Of a stretch of 16,622 nt of DNA, positions 6,888-16,135 are shown piece by piece. Position numbers and translations under genes: made by a program. Source of the stretch: CAZMGG01 sp964565715 (GTDB lineage Bacteria; Planctomycetota; UBA1135; UBA2386). The stretch covers positions 1 to 16,622 of the forward strand of contig CAZMGG010000123.1 of assembly GCA_964565715.1 (NCBI GenBank). The letters run 5' to 3'. The notes below the pieces were generated by a model. That model was not told the DNA's origin, did not search any database, and worked only from the letters and a program-made list of their open reading frames with translations. The first letter of the stretch is position 1. Every line of letters begins with the position of its first letter.

Positions 6888-9209
6888 TTGTCGTTCCTGC
6901 ATCCAGCGCTGCTGGCGGGGACGCTGCTGTTCGCGGTTCCGCTGATCATCCATCTGCTCAACCGCCAGCGGCACAAGCGGCGGCCGTGGGCGGCGATGGA
7001 GTTCCTGCTCCGGGCCTACAAGAAGCAGCGCCGGCGGCTGCGCCGCGAGAACCTGCTGCTGCTGCTGCTGCGCTGTCTGATCCCGATCGCCCTGGCCCTG
7101 GCGGTGGCGCGGCCGGTGCTGCGCGAGGCCGGCTCGCTGCTCGGCGCCGACACCGCCGCGGTGCACCACGTGGTCGTGCTCGACGGCAGCTACAGCATGG
7201 GCCTGCGCCGGGACGGCGGGCAGAGCCCGTTCGAGGCCGGCCGCGCCATGGTCAACCGCCTGCTCGAGCGCCTGCAGGCCCGCGCCGAACAGAACGACCG
7301 GGTGACGCTGGTGGTGGCCGGGGTGCGCACCCGCTTCGTCTGCCGCAGCGAGCTCAACCTCGGCAACGCCCGCGCCCAGTGGCTGCAGCTCGGCCGCCCG
7401 GAGGACGGCGCCGCCGACCTGACCGATGCCCTGGTGCAGACCGCCGACCTGCTGGACGAGGCCTTCGACGGCGAGGTCCGCCTGCACGTGCTCACCGACC
7501 TGCAGGCGCGCGCGTTCGGCAAGACCCTGCAGGAGGGCCGCCAGGGCGCCCAGGCCCCCGAAGAGCCGCCCGCCGCCGGCGATGCCCCCGCCCCCGACTT
7601 CAAGGACACCCTGCGCGACGTGATGGACCGCCTGCGGCAGAAGCCGGGCGTGCGCTGCCGGGTGATCGACGTCGGGCCGATGGCCGAACGCCGCCAGGGC
7701 GGCACCGTCGACAACCTGCAGGTCACCGGCCTGCGGGTGGACCAGCCGGCGGTGGTGGCGCGGGTGCCGGTGACGGTGATCGCGACGCTGCGCAACCGCG
7801 GCCTCGCCAGCGCCGCCGTGCAGGTCACCCTGGAGGTCGACGGCGGCGAGCCCAACCGCAAGGTGGTCACCCTGGAGGCCGGCGCCGAGGGCGAGGCCGA
7901 GTTCCAGGTGGTGTTCCGCGAGACCGGCCGCCACCGGCTGCGGGCGTCGCTGCAGAGCGACTGGCTGGAGGCCGACGACGACCGCTTCCTGACCGTCGAG
8001 GTGCGCGAACGGCTGCGCGTGCTGGTGATCGACGGTCGCGCCGACGAGGACCCGCTGCGCGGCAACGGCTACCTGTTCCGCTCGATCCTCGATCCCACCG
8101 GCGGCACCGGCGCGCCGGAGGTCACCGAGTACGACGTGCAGGTCGCCGACACCCTGGCCCTGCTGTCCGGCCAGCGCGTGCCCGAGCAGTACGACGTCAT
8201 CGTGCTGGCCGACGTCGATCGCCTCAACGAGACCGCCGCGCAGAACCTGCGCAAGGCGCTGCACGCCGGCCGCGGCCTGTTCTGCACGCTCGGCGAACGG
8301 GCCGACCCGCAGTCCTGGAACCTGCACCTGAACGGCGCTGGCGACGGCCCGATGCCGTTCCGCCTGCTGCGGGCCGAGGGCAGCGCGCCGGGCACCGGCG
8401 TGTCGGTGACCGCCACCATCACCGACGAACGGCATCCGGCCCTGCGCGAGTTCGACGACGAGATCTCCCGCGAGGTGCTGCAGGCGATCCCGCTGTGGCG
8501 CTGGCTCGGCATCGCCGACGGCAGCCTGACCGAGGCGGCGCAGGTGCCGCTGCGGCTGTCCGACGCCGGCCGCAGCCCGCTGCTGGTCAGCCGGGCGTTC
8601 GGCGAGGGCCAGGCGGTGTTCTGGCTCAGCACGCCGGGCTCGCCCTACCGGCCGGACCGCTGGAACCGCTTCGACGACCCGGTGGCGGCCTTCCAGCTGC
8701 TGCACGGCATCGTGCGCTGGCTGGCGCTGCCGGCCCAGGACCCGTTCCTGGCCGACATCGGCGGCGCGCTGACCTGCTCGGTACCGGCCCGGCCCGAGGC
8801 GGTCGAGGTGGTGCGCCCGGACCGCGACGGCGGCGGCAAGGCGCCGGTCAGCGACGAGCCGCGGCCGCTGGGCAACGGCCGCTACGCCCTGCCGGCGTGG
8901 TCGCAGACGGTCCACGCGGGCTTCTACACCGTCGAGTGCCTGCTCGACCGCGAGGCGGGCAAGGAGCGCGCGTCGTTCCAGTTCGCGGTGAACGTCGACC
9001 CCGAGGAGGGCGATCTGCGGTATGCCGCCCACGACGACGTGCGCGAGGCGCTGGGCATCGAGCCGGTGCTGACGGCGCTGCCGGACGACGAGGGCGGCAT
9101 GACCGACGCCGAGGCCAGCGAGGTGGGACCGCGGCTGCTGCTGGCCTGCCTGCTGTTCGTGCTGGCGGAGGCCGCGCTGGCCCGCTTCGTGTCGGTGCGG
9201 AGGGACTGA
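6888..9209 (+). CDS. BatA-type membrane protein with von Willebrand A domain
   Basis: The protein has 773 residues and starts at TTG (6888), one base after the previous stop. This start is chosen because the BatA N-terminal signature begins at once: SFLHPALLAGTLLF, VPLIIHLLNRQRHKRR, WAAMEFLLRAYKK. Transmembrane helices lie at about 5-24, 55-75 and 746-766. Between them come a vWA domain with MIDAS motif DGSYS (99-103), an Ig/CARDB-like segment at about 273-370 (VTVIATLRNRGLASAAVQVTL), and a Rossmann-like segment from about 370 (RLRVLVIDGRA, then YDVIVLADVDRL) resembling the class I glutamine-amidotransferase fold. The nucleophile elbow of that fold is not preserved. The long middle part should be extracytoplasmic. 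Such proteins belong to MoxR/vWA (Bat-like) clusters and are thought to be membrane partners of the ATPase. The exact client is unknown. Confidence 0.92.
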   Translation: MSFLHPALLAGTLLFAVPLIIHLLNRQRHKRRPWAAMEFLLRAYKKQRRRLRRENLLLLLLRCLIPIALALAVARPVLREAGSLLGADTAAVHHVVVLDGSYSMGLRRDGGQSPFEAGRAMVNRLLERLQARAEQNDRVTLVVAGVRTRFVCRSELNLGNARAQWLQLGRPEDGAADLTDALVQTADLLDEAFDGEVRLHVLTDLQARAFGKTLQEGRQGAQAPEEPPAAGDAPAPDFKDTLRDVMDRLRQKPGVRCRVIDVGPMAERRQGGTVDNLQVTGLRVDQPAVVARVPVTVIATLRNRGLASAAVQVTLEVDGGEPNRKVVTLEAGAEGEAEFQVVFRETGRHRLRASLQSDWLEADDDRFLTVEVRERLRVLVIDGRADEDPLRGNGYLFRSILDPTGGTGAPEVTEYDVQVADTLALLSGQRVPEQYDVIVLADVDRLNETAAQNLRKALHAGRGLFCTLGERADPQSWNLHLNGAGDGPMPFRLLRAEGSAPGTGVSVTATITDERHPALREFDDEISREVLQAIPLWRWLGIADGSLTEAAQVPLRLSDAGRSPLLVSRAFGEGQAVFWLSTPGSPYRPDRWNRFDDPVAAFQLLHGIVRWLALPAQDPFLADIGGALTCSVPARPEAVEVVRPDRDGGGKAPVSDEPRPLGNGRYALPAWSQTVHAGFYTVECLLDREAGKERASFQFAVNVDPEEGDLRYAAHDDVREALGIEPVLTALPDDEGGMTDAEASEVGPRLLLACLLFVLAEAALARFVSVRRD
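9199..9203 (+). promoter_or_regulatory. Ribosome binding site GGAGG supporting the start at 9215
   Basis: GGAGG ends 11 nt before the ATG at 9215 and lies inside the last codons of the preceding gene. It is the clearest Shine-Dalgarno sequence in the operon. It fixes the start of the second membrane vWA protein and suggests translational coupling with the gene that stops at 9207-9209. Confidence 0.55.
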
Positions 9210-9214
9210 TCGCG

Positions 9215-11644
9215 ATGTCGCCCCTGATCCCCCATCTGCCGGCGGCCGCCGGACTGGCGCCGCAGGAACCCGCCGAGACGGTGGTGCACACCGAGGAGAC
9301 GTTCCGCTTCCTCGCCGCGCCGGAACTCTGGGTCATCGGCCTCGTGCTGCTGCCGGCCAGCGTCGCCTTCGTCTGGTGGTCCTACGGTGGGCTGTCCCGC
9401 CTGGAACCGCGGACCAGGGTCATCCTGTCGACCCTGCGCTGGCTGTCGATCGTGGTCTGCCTGCTGCTGCTGTTCCAGCCGGCCTGGGAGATCACCACCT
9501 GGCGCAAGACCCGCAGCCAGGTGCACGTGCTGGTGGACGACAGCGCCAGCATGCAGCGCAAGGACTCCTACCCGGACCAGGAGCAGCGGGCCGAGCTGGC
9601 CGCCGTCGCCGGTCCGGGCGAACTGGGCGAACGCACCCGCGCCGAACTCGCCCGCGCCGTGCTCGAGCGCCCCGGCGGCCTGCTGGAGAAGCTGCAGAAG
9701 GACCACGACGTGCGCCTGTTCCGCGTGCAGCGCAAGCCGGTGCCGGTGCGGTCGCTGGACGAGCTGACCGCCCGCGGCAGCCGCACCCAGCTCGGCGACG
9801 CCCTCGACCTGCACCTCGGCGCGGCCGGCTCGGTCTACGTCGACGGCCTGATCCTGGTCAGCGACGGCCGCAACAACACCGGCCTCGACCCGGTCGAGGT
9901 CGCCGCCAAGTACGGCGTGCGCGGCATCCCCATCCACACGCTCGGCGTCGGCGATCCCAACGCGCCGAGCAACGCCTGGCTGGTCGGCCCGCCGGGCCCG
10001 AAGGAGGCGCTGCGCGAGGAGGAGGTGGCGTTCGACGTGACCGTGCGCGCCGAGGGACTGCGCGGCAAGCCGGCCCAGGTCGAGCTGCACGGCGCCCGCG
10101 ACGGCGAGCCGTTCGCCCGGCTCGGCGCCACGCCGTGCACCCTGCCGGCCGACGGCGAGCCGCTGTCGGTGCGGGTCTACCACGCCTTCCAGCAGGAGGG
10201 CGACTGGACCCTGCGCTTCCAGCTGTCGCCGCTGCCCGAGGAGAGCCAGCTCGACGACAACACCGACACGCGCTTCCTGCGGGTCAACGACGAGCGGATC
10301 CGGGTGCTCTACGTCGAGGAACGGCCGCGCTGGGAGTACCGCTTCGTCAAGAACGCGCTGAAGCGCGTCGACAAGAGCATCGTCATGCAGTCGGTGCTGT
10401 TCGACGCCAGCCCGCGCTTCGAGCAGGAGCACAGCCGCGAGCTGCCGCCGCTGCGCGACATCCCGCGCACCGAGAAGGAGCTGCTCGACTACCACGTGAT
10501 CCTGCTCGGCGACGTCCCGCCGGAGCGCATCGCCCCCACCGAGGACGGCATCGCCCGCTGGCTGGAGATGCTGCAGAAGTTCGTCGAGTTCGGCGGCGGC
10601 GTCGGCTTCCTGTACGGCGACGAGGCGATGCCGGAGCGCTACCGCAACACGCCGCTGCAGGAGCTGCTGCCGGTGGTGCTCGAGGACCCGACCTGGCTGC
10701 AGCAGAACCGGCCGACCCGCGACCGCGAGTTCCGCCCGATCCTGGAGAACGGCGACCGGCCCCACGACGTGCTGATGCTGCTGCGCGATCCGGCGCAGAA
10801 CCGCCGGCTGTGGGAGCTCGGCCTGCCGGGCTTCTACGTCTACCACCCGGTGCTGCGGGCGCGCCCCGGCGCCTCGGTGCTGCTGCGCCATCCGACCGAC
10901 GAGAACCGCTACGGCAAGCGCCCGCTGGCAGTGATCGGCCCGCATCCCCGCGGCCACACGTTCTTCATGGCCACCGACGAGACCTGGCGCTGGCGCAACC
11001 CGTACGGCGAGACCTACCAGGACGCGTTCTGGCGCAACGTCGTGCGGCACCTGGCCGCCGGCCGCCTGGAGCGCCGCAACGCGCTGCTCGAACTCAACGT
11101 CGACAAGATCCTGCTGGAGACCGGCGACAAGGTGCGGGTCACGCTGCGGGTGCACGACGCCGAGCTGCAGCCGGTGGTCGAGGCCGAGTACCCGGTGTTC
11201 CTGCGCGCCACCGACGCGCCGCCCGAACGGCGCATGCTGCGGGCGGTGCCCGGCGATCCGGGGGCGTTCCAGGCCAGCTTCACCATGGCCGATCCGGGCG
11301 CGTTCAGCTTCCTGGTGTTCCAGAACCACAACCCGGCGGACGCGACCCTGGCCCGCGAGGACGTGCTGGTGAAGGTCCCCGACAAGGAGATGGCCGATTC
11401 GAGCCAGGATCGCGCCACCCTGGAGCGGATCGCCGAGGCCAGTTCCACCGGCGACCTGAAGGGCCGCCACCTGCCGCTCGGCCGCGCCGACGAGCTGTTC
11501 GCCGACTTCGCCGGCCGGCGGCCCTACGAGAGCCGGGAGGAGACCCGCACCCGGCCGGCCTGGGACTCCGGCTGGTCCCTGGCGCTGCTGCTGGCCCTGC
11601 TGGCGGCGGAGTGGATTCTCCGCAAGCGGGCGCGGCTCGTATAG
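9215..11644 (+). CDS. Second membrane vWA protein with glutamine-amidotransferase-like domain
   Basis: This 809-residue protein starts 5 bp after the BatA-type gene. Two transmembrane helices lie near the N-terminus (about 37-56 and 69-90) and one near the C-terminus (about 786-801, LALLLALLAAEWIL). The vWA domain starts straight after the second helix, with MIDAS motif DDSAS (108-112) and a later GLILVSDGRNNTG. A beta segment follows at about 270-350. Then comes RVLYVEERPRWEYRF (about 364-378), which opens a Rossmann-like class I glutamine-amidotransferase fold. Its elbow region, GGGVGFLYGDE, lacks a cysteine, so amidotransferase activity is not expected. A further Ig-like segment lies at about 620-720. 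The architecture matches long vWA proteins found in planctomycete MoxR operons. It probably pairs with the BatA-type protein in the membrane. The role is inferred from family and context. Confidence 0.92.
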   Translation: MSPLIPHLPAAAGLAPQEPAETVVHTEETFRFLAAPELWVIGLVLLPASVAFVWWSYGGLSRLEPRTRVILSTLRWLSIVVCLLLLFQPAWEITTWRKTRSQVHVLVDDSASMQRKDSYPDQEQRAELAAVAGPGELGERTRAELARAVLERPGGLLEKLQKDHDVRLFRVQRKPVPVRSLDELTARGSRTQLGDALDLHLGAAGSVYVDGLILVSDGRNNTGLDPVEVAAKYGVRGIPIHTLGVGDPNAPSNAWLVGPPGPKEALREEEVAFDVTVRAEGLRGKPAQVELHGARDGEPFARLGATPCTLPADGEPLSVRVYHAFQQEGDWTLRFQLSPLPEESQLDDNTDTRFLRVNDERIRVLYVEERPRWEYRFVKNALKRVDKSIVMQSVLFDASPRFEQEHSRELPPLRDIPRTEKELLDYHVILLGDVPPERIAPTEDGIARWLEMLQKFVEFGGGVGFLYGDEAMPERYRNTPLQELLPVVLEDPTWLQQNRPTRDREFRPILENGDRPHDVLMLLRDPAQNRRLWELGLPGFYVYHPVLRARPGASVLLRHPTDENRYGKRPLAVIGPHPRGHTFFMATDETWRWRNPYGETYQDAFWRNVVRHLAAGRLERRNALLELNVDKILLETGDKVRVTLRVHDAELQPVVEAEYPVFLRATDAPPERRMLRAVPGDPGAFQASFTMADPGAFSFLVFQNHNPADATLAREDVLVKVPDKEMADSSQDRATLERIAEASSTGDLKGRHLPLGRADELFADFAGRRPYESREETRTRPAWDSGWSLALLLALLAAEWILRKRARLV

Positions 11645-11675
11645 GCGGTGCAGGCCCTGCCCCGGCGCGCGGATT

Positions 11676-11700
11676 CCTGGTCGCCGCCAGTGCGACCAGG
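11676..11700 (+). other. Perfect hairpin before the TPR/PQQ gene
   Basis: CCTGGTCGC (11676-11684) and GCGACCAGG (11692-11700) form a 9-bp stem with a 7-nt loop, 31 bp after the stop of the vWA gene. No T tract follows. TATAGA (11715-11720), a fair -10-like hexamer, lies just downstream, 11 bp before the ATG at 11732, with no convincing -35 at 17 bp. The gap may therefore hold a partial terminator plus a promoter giving a near-leaderless transcript for the next gene. This is speculative. Confidence 0.4.
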
Positions 11701-11731
11701 CCTCCGGTCGATCCTATAGAGTGCTCCGACG

Positions 11732-14700
11732 ATGACGAACCCGCCGCGCACCGCCGCCGTCCTCTGCCTGCTCGCCACCGCGGCAGCGCAGGACCCAGCC
11801 CCCGGATCGGTGCGCGAGCTGCCGCGGCCCCAGGAGTTCGTCCAGACCCAGGACGACAACCTGTTCAGCCTGCCGCGCTCGCAGGAGGACATCCACTCCT
11901 GGGAGCAGGCCCTCGAGGAACTGGCCGAGGGCAGGCACGCGGCGGCGGTCGAACGGCTGCACCGGCTGGTGCAGGACGAGATCGGCGGGGTGGCGCCGGT
12001 GGCGCCCGGCCAGTTCCTCGGCCTGCGGCTCGGCGCGATCCAGACGCTCGCCAACCTGCCGCCGGCGGCCACCGAGGCCTACGAGAACCTGGTGAAGCGG
12101 GAGGCCGGCGCGCTGCTGCGGCGCCCGCTGACGGAGCTGGGCGTCGAGCACCTCGCGCTGCTGGCGGATCGCTACCCGGCCTCGGAGGCCGGCCGCGAGG
12201 CGCGGCTGCGCCTCGGCGACCTGCTGCTGGAGGCCGGCCAGGGCCAGGCGGCGGTGAGCCACTTCCGCGCCGCCCTGGACGCCGCCCGTTTCGGCAGCGC
12301 CGGCGCCCGTGCCGCCGCCGAACGGCTGCGCCTCGCCGGGGCCGTGCACCGGCCGATGGACCACCGCGGCAAGGGCCAGCCGGCGGCGGTGGGCGATGTC
12401 CTGCAGGTGCTGCCGGCGGCCGACGACGATCCGGCCTGGCCGGCGCTCGGCGGCGGCGGCGGCGGCGCCACACCGATGACCGACCCGATCGGCAGCCCGT
12501 CGAGCCAGTGGACCGTCGAGCTCTACGCGCCGGGCTTCGAGATCGACAACGGTCCGTTCGCGATGCACGCGATCGGCGACCTGGGCGGGATCTACGTCAG
12601 CAACGGCGTGCGCCTGCAGGCCTTCGACCCGCTGCGCAAGGCGCTGCTGTGGGCCTCGCCGGCCCCGCTCGAGCAGCTCGGCGACGTGGTGCGCATCCAG
12701 GCCGAGTACGACCGCGCCATCAACCAGGACATGACGCTGGCGCCGGCCTTCGGCGGCGACGTCGTGGTGGCCGGCCTGCAGGTGCCCGAGGACAGCGACA
12801 ACGTCCGCTTCCGTGGCACCTTCCAGATCATCAGCAAGATCCCGGAACGCCGCCTGCACGCGTTCCATCGGCAGACCGGCAAGCTGCTGTGGGCCCACTT
12901 CGACCGGCTCGACGGCACCCTGGCCCGCCGCTTCCGCGGCCATTCGGTGTGCGGCCCGCCCCTGGTGCAGGGCGACACGGTCTACGTCCCCACCCACGAC
13001 CGCGCCGGCGCCATCGCCTTCTACCTGTCGGCCTACGACCTGCACACCGGCGCGCCGCGCTGGCGCCGCCTGATCTGCAGCAGCCAGCAGGAGGTCAACA
13101 TGTTCGGCAACGCCCGCGCCGAGTTCGCGGCGTCGCCGATCGCCGTGCACGACGGCGTGATCTACGGCAGCAGCAATCTCGGCGTCTGCTACGCGGTCGA
13201 GCTGGCCACCGGCCGGCTGCGCTGGATCCACGCCTACGACGTCACCGAGCTGCCGCTGACGCAGTTCCACGGCCAGCCCGATCGGCCGGTCTATTTCGCC
13301 AACAACGCGCCGGTGGTGGCCGACCAGGCGGTGGCGCTGACGCCGCTGGACTCGATGTACGCGCTCGGCCTCGACACCGAGACCGGCCGGCGGCTGTGGC
13401 GGCTGCCCTACCCGGCGAAGGTCAACGGCACCAACGACGTGCGCTGGCTGGTCGGCACCTTCGGCGAGCCCGGCCGCGCCGAGTTCGTGTTCGCCGGCGC
13501 CGGCGTGGTGGCGGTGAAGGCCTGGCCGGACGCCGGCGCCGACGGCTACCCGCAGGTGCGGCAGATCCAGCGCCGCGAGTACCTCAACGATCGCGACCCG
13601 GGTCGCGGCCACCTGCCGCGACCGGCGCTGTCCGCCGAGTTCGTCTACTTCCCGGCCCACGCCCGCCTGAGCATCTTCGATCAGGCCGGCACGCTCGCGC
13701 CCCACGCCGGCAACCTCCGTCTGCGGCAGCCCGGCAACCTGCTGCTGGTGGACGGGATGATGGTCTGCCTGCGCAACGGCATGCTCGACTTCCTCTACGA
13801 CCCCGACGCGCTGCTGCTGCGGGCCGAGGCGCGGCTGCGCACCGACGAGGAGGACCCGGCGGCGATCCTGCGGCTCGCGACCCTGCGCCGGGCGCTGCAG
13901 GGCGACCGGCCGCCGCCGGAGGACCTCTACCGCCGCGGCCTGCAGATCGCCGACCGGCGCAGCCTGCCCGCCGACCATCCGGTGCGGCTGCAGCTCCGCG
14001 CCGAGCTGTTCGACGCGATGTTCGCCCGCGCCCGCCGCAGCGGCGATGCCGCCCTGCTGCGGCAGAGCCGTGAGGTGGCGCCGGATGCCGCCGCGTGGCT
14101 GCAGGCCCAGATCGCCCTGCTGGCCACCCTGGACCGGGATCCGGCGGCGGCGGCCCGCGAACTCGGCCTGATGGCCGAGCGCCACGGTGCGGTGCGCCAC
14201 GCCATGCCCGGCACCGGCGTGGTGCCGGTGGCGGCCTGGGTGCTGTGGCAGATGGCCCTCCTGCAACAGGACCCGGCGGCCGCGGTGCAGGCCTGGCAGG
14301 ACCTGCTGGAGCAGTTCCCCGACGAGCGCCTCGGCGACCGGCGGGCCGCCGACCTGGCGCACGCGGCCATCTCCGGCTGGCTCGACCAGGCCGGCCGCGC
14401 CGCCTACCGGACCGTCGAACTCCGCGCCCGCGGGCTGCTGGAGATGGCCGGCACCGATCCGGACCGGCTGCGCGCCATCGCCGACCGCTTCCCGCACAGC
14501 GAGGCGGCCGCCGACGCCCGCCGGCGCCTGCTGGACGCCGCCGTCGAACGCGGCGACCTCGGCGCCGCCACCGACATGCTAGCCCAGGCCCTGCGCGAGG
14601 GCGACCCGTCGCCGGGCCTCCTGCGCCGTGCCATGGCGGCGGCCCGCGGCGCCGGCAACCGCGGCCTGGCCCGCGGCCTGGCCGAACGCCTGGAGGCCCA

Positions 14701-16135
14701 GGCCGGCGGCGAGCCGTCGGACTACGGTCCGGACGGCGGCGCCACCTACCGCGCGGTGCTGGCGCCGCTGTGGCCGGAACTGCGGGCCACCCCGGCCCCG
14801 CTGCTGCCGACACCGCCGGAGACCGTGCTGCGCACCTTCGCGCCGCGCAGCCCCGTGCAGCGCTACAAGCTGCCACAGATCCTGCAGGCGAAAGGCTTCC
14901 CGCCGCCGCCGGACACCGTCGTCTACGGGATCCACCCCGAGGTCCTGGTGGCGTTCGATCCCGCCGGCAGCACCCCCGACCCGCTGTTCCAGGTGAAGGT
15001 CAGCTTCCTCGAGTCGCTGATCCAGTGCGGCCGGGTGCTGGTCGTGCCGGACCTGTCGTCGATCGCCGCCTACGACCACCGGACCGGCGAACTGCTCTGG
15101 GAGCTGCCGAATCCGACCCAGAAGCTCTACGAGTGCCTCGGCGTGACCCGCGGCGTGCTGCACGTGACGGCGCAGACCGCCGCCGCCGACGCCGCCATCG
15201 AACTGCTGGGCATCGAGCCGCTCACCGGCCGGCTCCTGTTCCGCCGCGAGCTGCCACCGGAACGCTTCCCGTCCCTGCCGCGCAGCGGCGACGGCCGCCT
15301 GCTGCTGCTGGAGGCCGGCGCCGACGTCGCGCCGGCCATGCACCGGCTGGATCCGCTGACCGGTCGCTCGCTCGGCGCCGTGCCGCTGGGCGGCGTCGCC
15401 CAATTCGGCCTGCGACCGGAGGTGCTGGCCATGTCGCGGCTGTTCCCGCAGACCATCACCGCCGACGACACCCGGGTCTACGTGCCGATCGATGGTCCGC
15501 AGGCCAACGGCACCCCCACCGTCGCCGCCTTCGACGCGTCGGGCGCGCTGGCCTGGCAGTGGACCGGCGTGCGCGGCCGCCGCCTGCTGCAGTCCGTCCG
15601 CTCTGGCGACCGGCTGGCGGTGGTCGAGGCCGGCGCCCGGTCGGGCGACCACGCCGGCGGCCGCGCCCTGGTGCTGGCCACCGACGACGGCCGCGTGCTG
15701 CGCGAGATCGACCTCGGCGACTCGGTGCACGTGCTCAACTGGGACCGCACCTGGCTGCCGAAGGAGCCGCCGGCCCTGCTGACGATCGTCGATCGCGCGC
15801 CGGACCGTTCGGCCATCCGGCGGCTGACCGGCATCGCGCTGGACGACGCGCTGCCGTCCTTCCAGCAGACGCTCGCGCCCGACGACGGCGAGGGCGTGAC
15901 GTCGGCCGTGCTCGGTCCCGACTTCGCCACGTTCGCGGTGCGGCCGGCCCAACGCGGCCCCCTGCAGGTCTACAGCCTGCGCCTGCAGGACCGCCGCGGC
16001 GCCCTGGCCGACGGCCGGAAGCAGCTCCGGCTGCCCCTGCAACCCCACTATGAGATGGGCCACGCCGGCCCCTACACTGTGATCTCGTCAGGCGAGGGCC
16101 TGTCGGTCCTCGGCGCCGAACGGAGCAAGCGATGA
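11732..16135 (+). CDS. Large secreted protein with TPR-like repeats and two PQQ-type beta-propeller regions
   Basis: The protein has 1467 residues. A short signal peptide (MTNPPRTAAVLCLLATAAA, cleavage before QDP) points to export. Residues about 50-200 are helical and TPR-like (EQALEELAEGRHAAAVERL, RLGDLLLEAGQGQAAVSHF). Six glycines (240-245) form a linker. From about 250 to 650 runs a PQQ-type beta-propeller with repeated TG-x-x-x-W blades (QTGKLLWAHF, HTGAPRWRRL, ATGRLRWIHA, ETGRRLWRLP). Residues about 690-1015 are again helical and TPR-like. A second propeller region runs from about 1040 to the end (RTGELLWELP, LTGRLLFRRE, LTGRSLGAVP). No cofactor-binding residues for a quinoprotein dehydrogenase are evident, so a scaffold or binding role, as in BamB-like proteins, is more likely than catalysis. 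No Shine-Dalgarno precedes the ATG. Its stop overlaps the next start by 4 bp (ATGA). Confidence 0.9.
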   Translation: MTNPPRTAAVLCLLATAAAQDPAPGSVRELPRPQEFVQTQDDNLFSLPRSQEDIHSWEQALEELAEGRHAAAVERLHRLVQDEIGGVAPVAPGQFLGLRLGAIQTLANLPPAATEAYENLVKREAGALLRRPLTELGVEHLALLADRYPASEAGREARLRLGDLLLEAGQGQAAVSHFRAALDAARFGSAGARAAAERLRLAGAVHRPMDHRGKGQPAAVGDVLQVLPAADDDPAWPALGGGGGGATPMTDPIGSPSSQWTVELYAPGFEIDNGPFAMHAIGDLGGIYVSNGVRLQAFDPLRKALLWASPAPLEQLGDVVRIQAEYDRAINQDMTLAPAFGGDVVVAGLQVPEDSDNVRFRGTFQIISKIPERRLHAFHRQTGKLLWAHFDRLDGTLARRFRGHSVCGPPLVQGDTVYVPTHDRAGAIAFYLSAYDLHTGAPRWRRLICSSQQEVNMFGNARAEFAASPIAVHDGVIYGSSNLGVCYAVELATGRLRWIHAYDVTELPLTQFHGQPDRPVYFANNAPVVADQAVALTPLDSMYALGLDTETGRRLWRLPYPAKVNGTNDVRWLVGTFGEPGRAEFVFAGAGVVAVKAWPDAGADGYPQVRQIQRREYLNDRDPGRGHLPRPALSAEFVYFPAHARLSIFDQAGTLAPHAGNLRLRQPGNLLLVDGMMVCLRNGMLDFLYDPDALLLRAEARLRTDEEDPAAILRLATLRRALQGDRPPPEDLYRRGLQIADRRSLPADHPVRLQLRAELFDAMFARARRSGDAALLRQSREVAPDAAAWLQAQIALLATLDRDPAAAARELGLMAERHGAVRHAMPGTGVVPVAAWVLWQMALLQQDPAAAVQAWQDLLEQFPDERLGDRRAADLAHAAISGWLDQAGRAAYRTVELRARGLLEMAGTDPDRLRAIADRFPHSEAAADARRRLLDAAVERGDLGAATDMLAQALREGDPSPGLLRRAMAAARGAGNRGLARGLAERLEAQAGGEPSDYGPDGGATYRAVLAPLWPELRATPAPLLPTPPETVLRTFAPRSPVQRYKLPQILQAKGFPPPPDTVVYGIHPEVLVAFDPAGSTPDPLFQVKVSFLESLIQCGRVLVVPDLSSIAAYDHRTGELLWELPNPTQKLYECLGVTRGVLHVTAQTAAADAAIELLGIEPLTGRLLFRRELPPERFPSLPRSGDGRLLLLEAGADVAPAMHRLDPLTGRSLGAVPLGGVAQFGLRPEVLAMSRLFPQTITADDTRVYVPIDGPQANGTPTVAAFDASGALAWQWTGVRGRRLLQSVRSGDRLAVVEAGARSGDHAGGRALVLATDDGRVLREIDLGDSVHVLNWDRTWLPKEPPALLTIVDRAPDRSAIRRLTGIALDDALPSFQQTLAPDDGEGVTSAVLGPDFATFAVRPAQRGPLQVYSLRLQDRRGALADGRKQLRLPLQPHYEMGHAGPYTVISSGEGLSVLGAERSKR
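12449..12466 (+). repeat. (GGC)6 trinucleotide tract encoding a hexaglycine linker
   Basis: Six GGC codons in a row, all in frame, encode Gly240-Gly245 at the junction between the N-terminal helical part and the first propeller. Such a tract is prone to slippage in steps of one codon, which would change linker length without breaking the frame. Confidence 0.8.

Noticed and set aside
9376..14073. A 1565-codon open frame overlapping the second vWA gene and the propeller gene
   Set aside because: It is Arg/Ala/Gly/Pro-rich, has no recognisable domain, and crosses the boundary of two real genes in another frame.
11732..16135. Quinoprotein (PQQ-dependent) dehydrogenase
   Set aside because: The blade motifs match PQQ-type repeats, but I see none of the calcium- and PQQ-binding or catalytic Asp arrangement of the dehydrogenases. 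TPR-like regions and context favour a scaffold.
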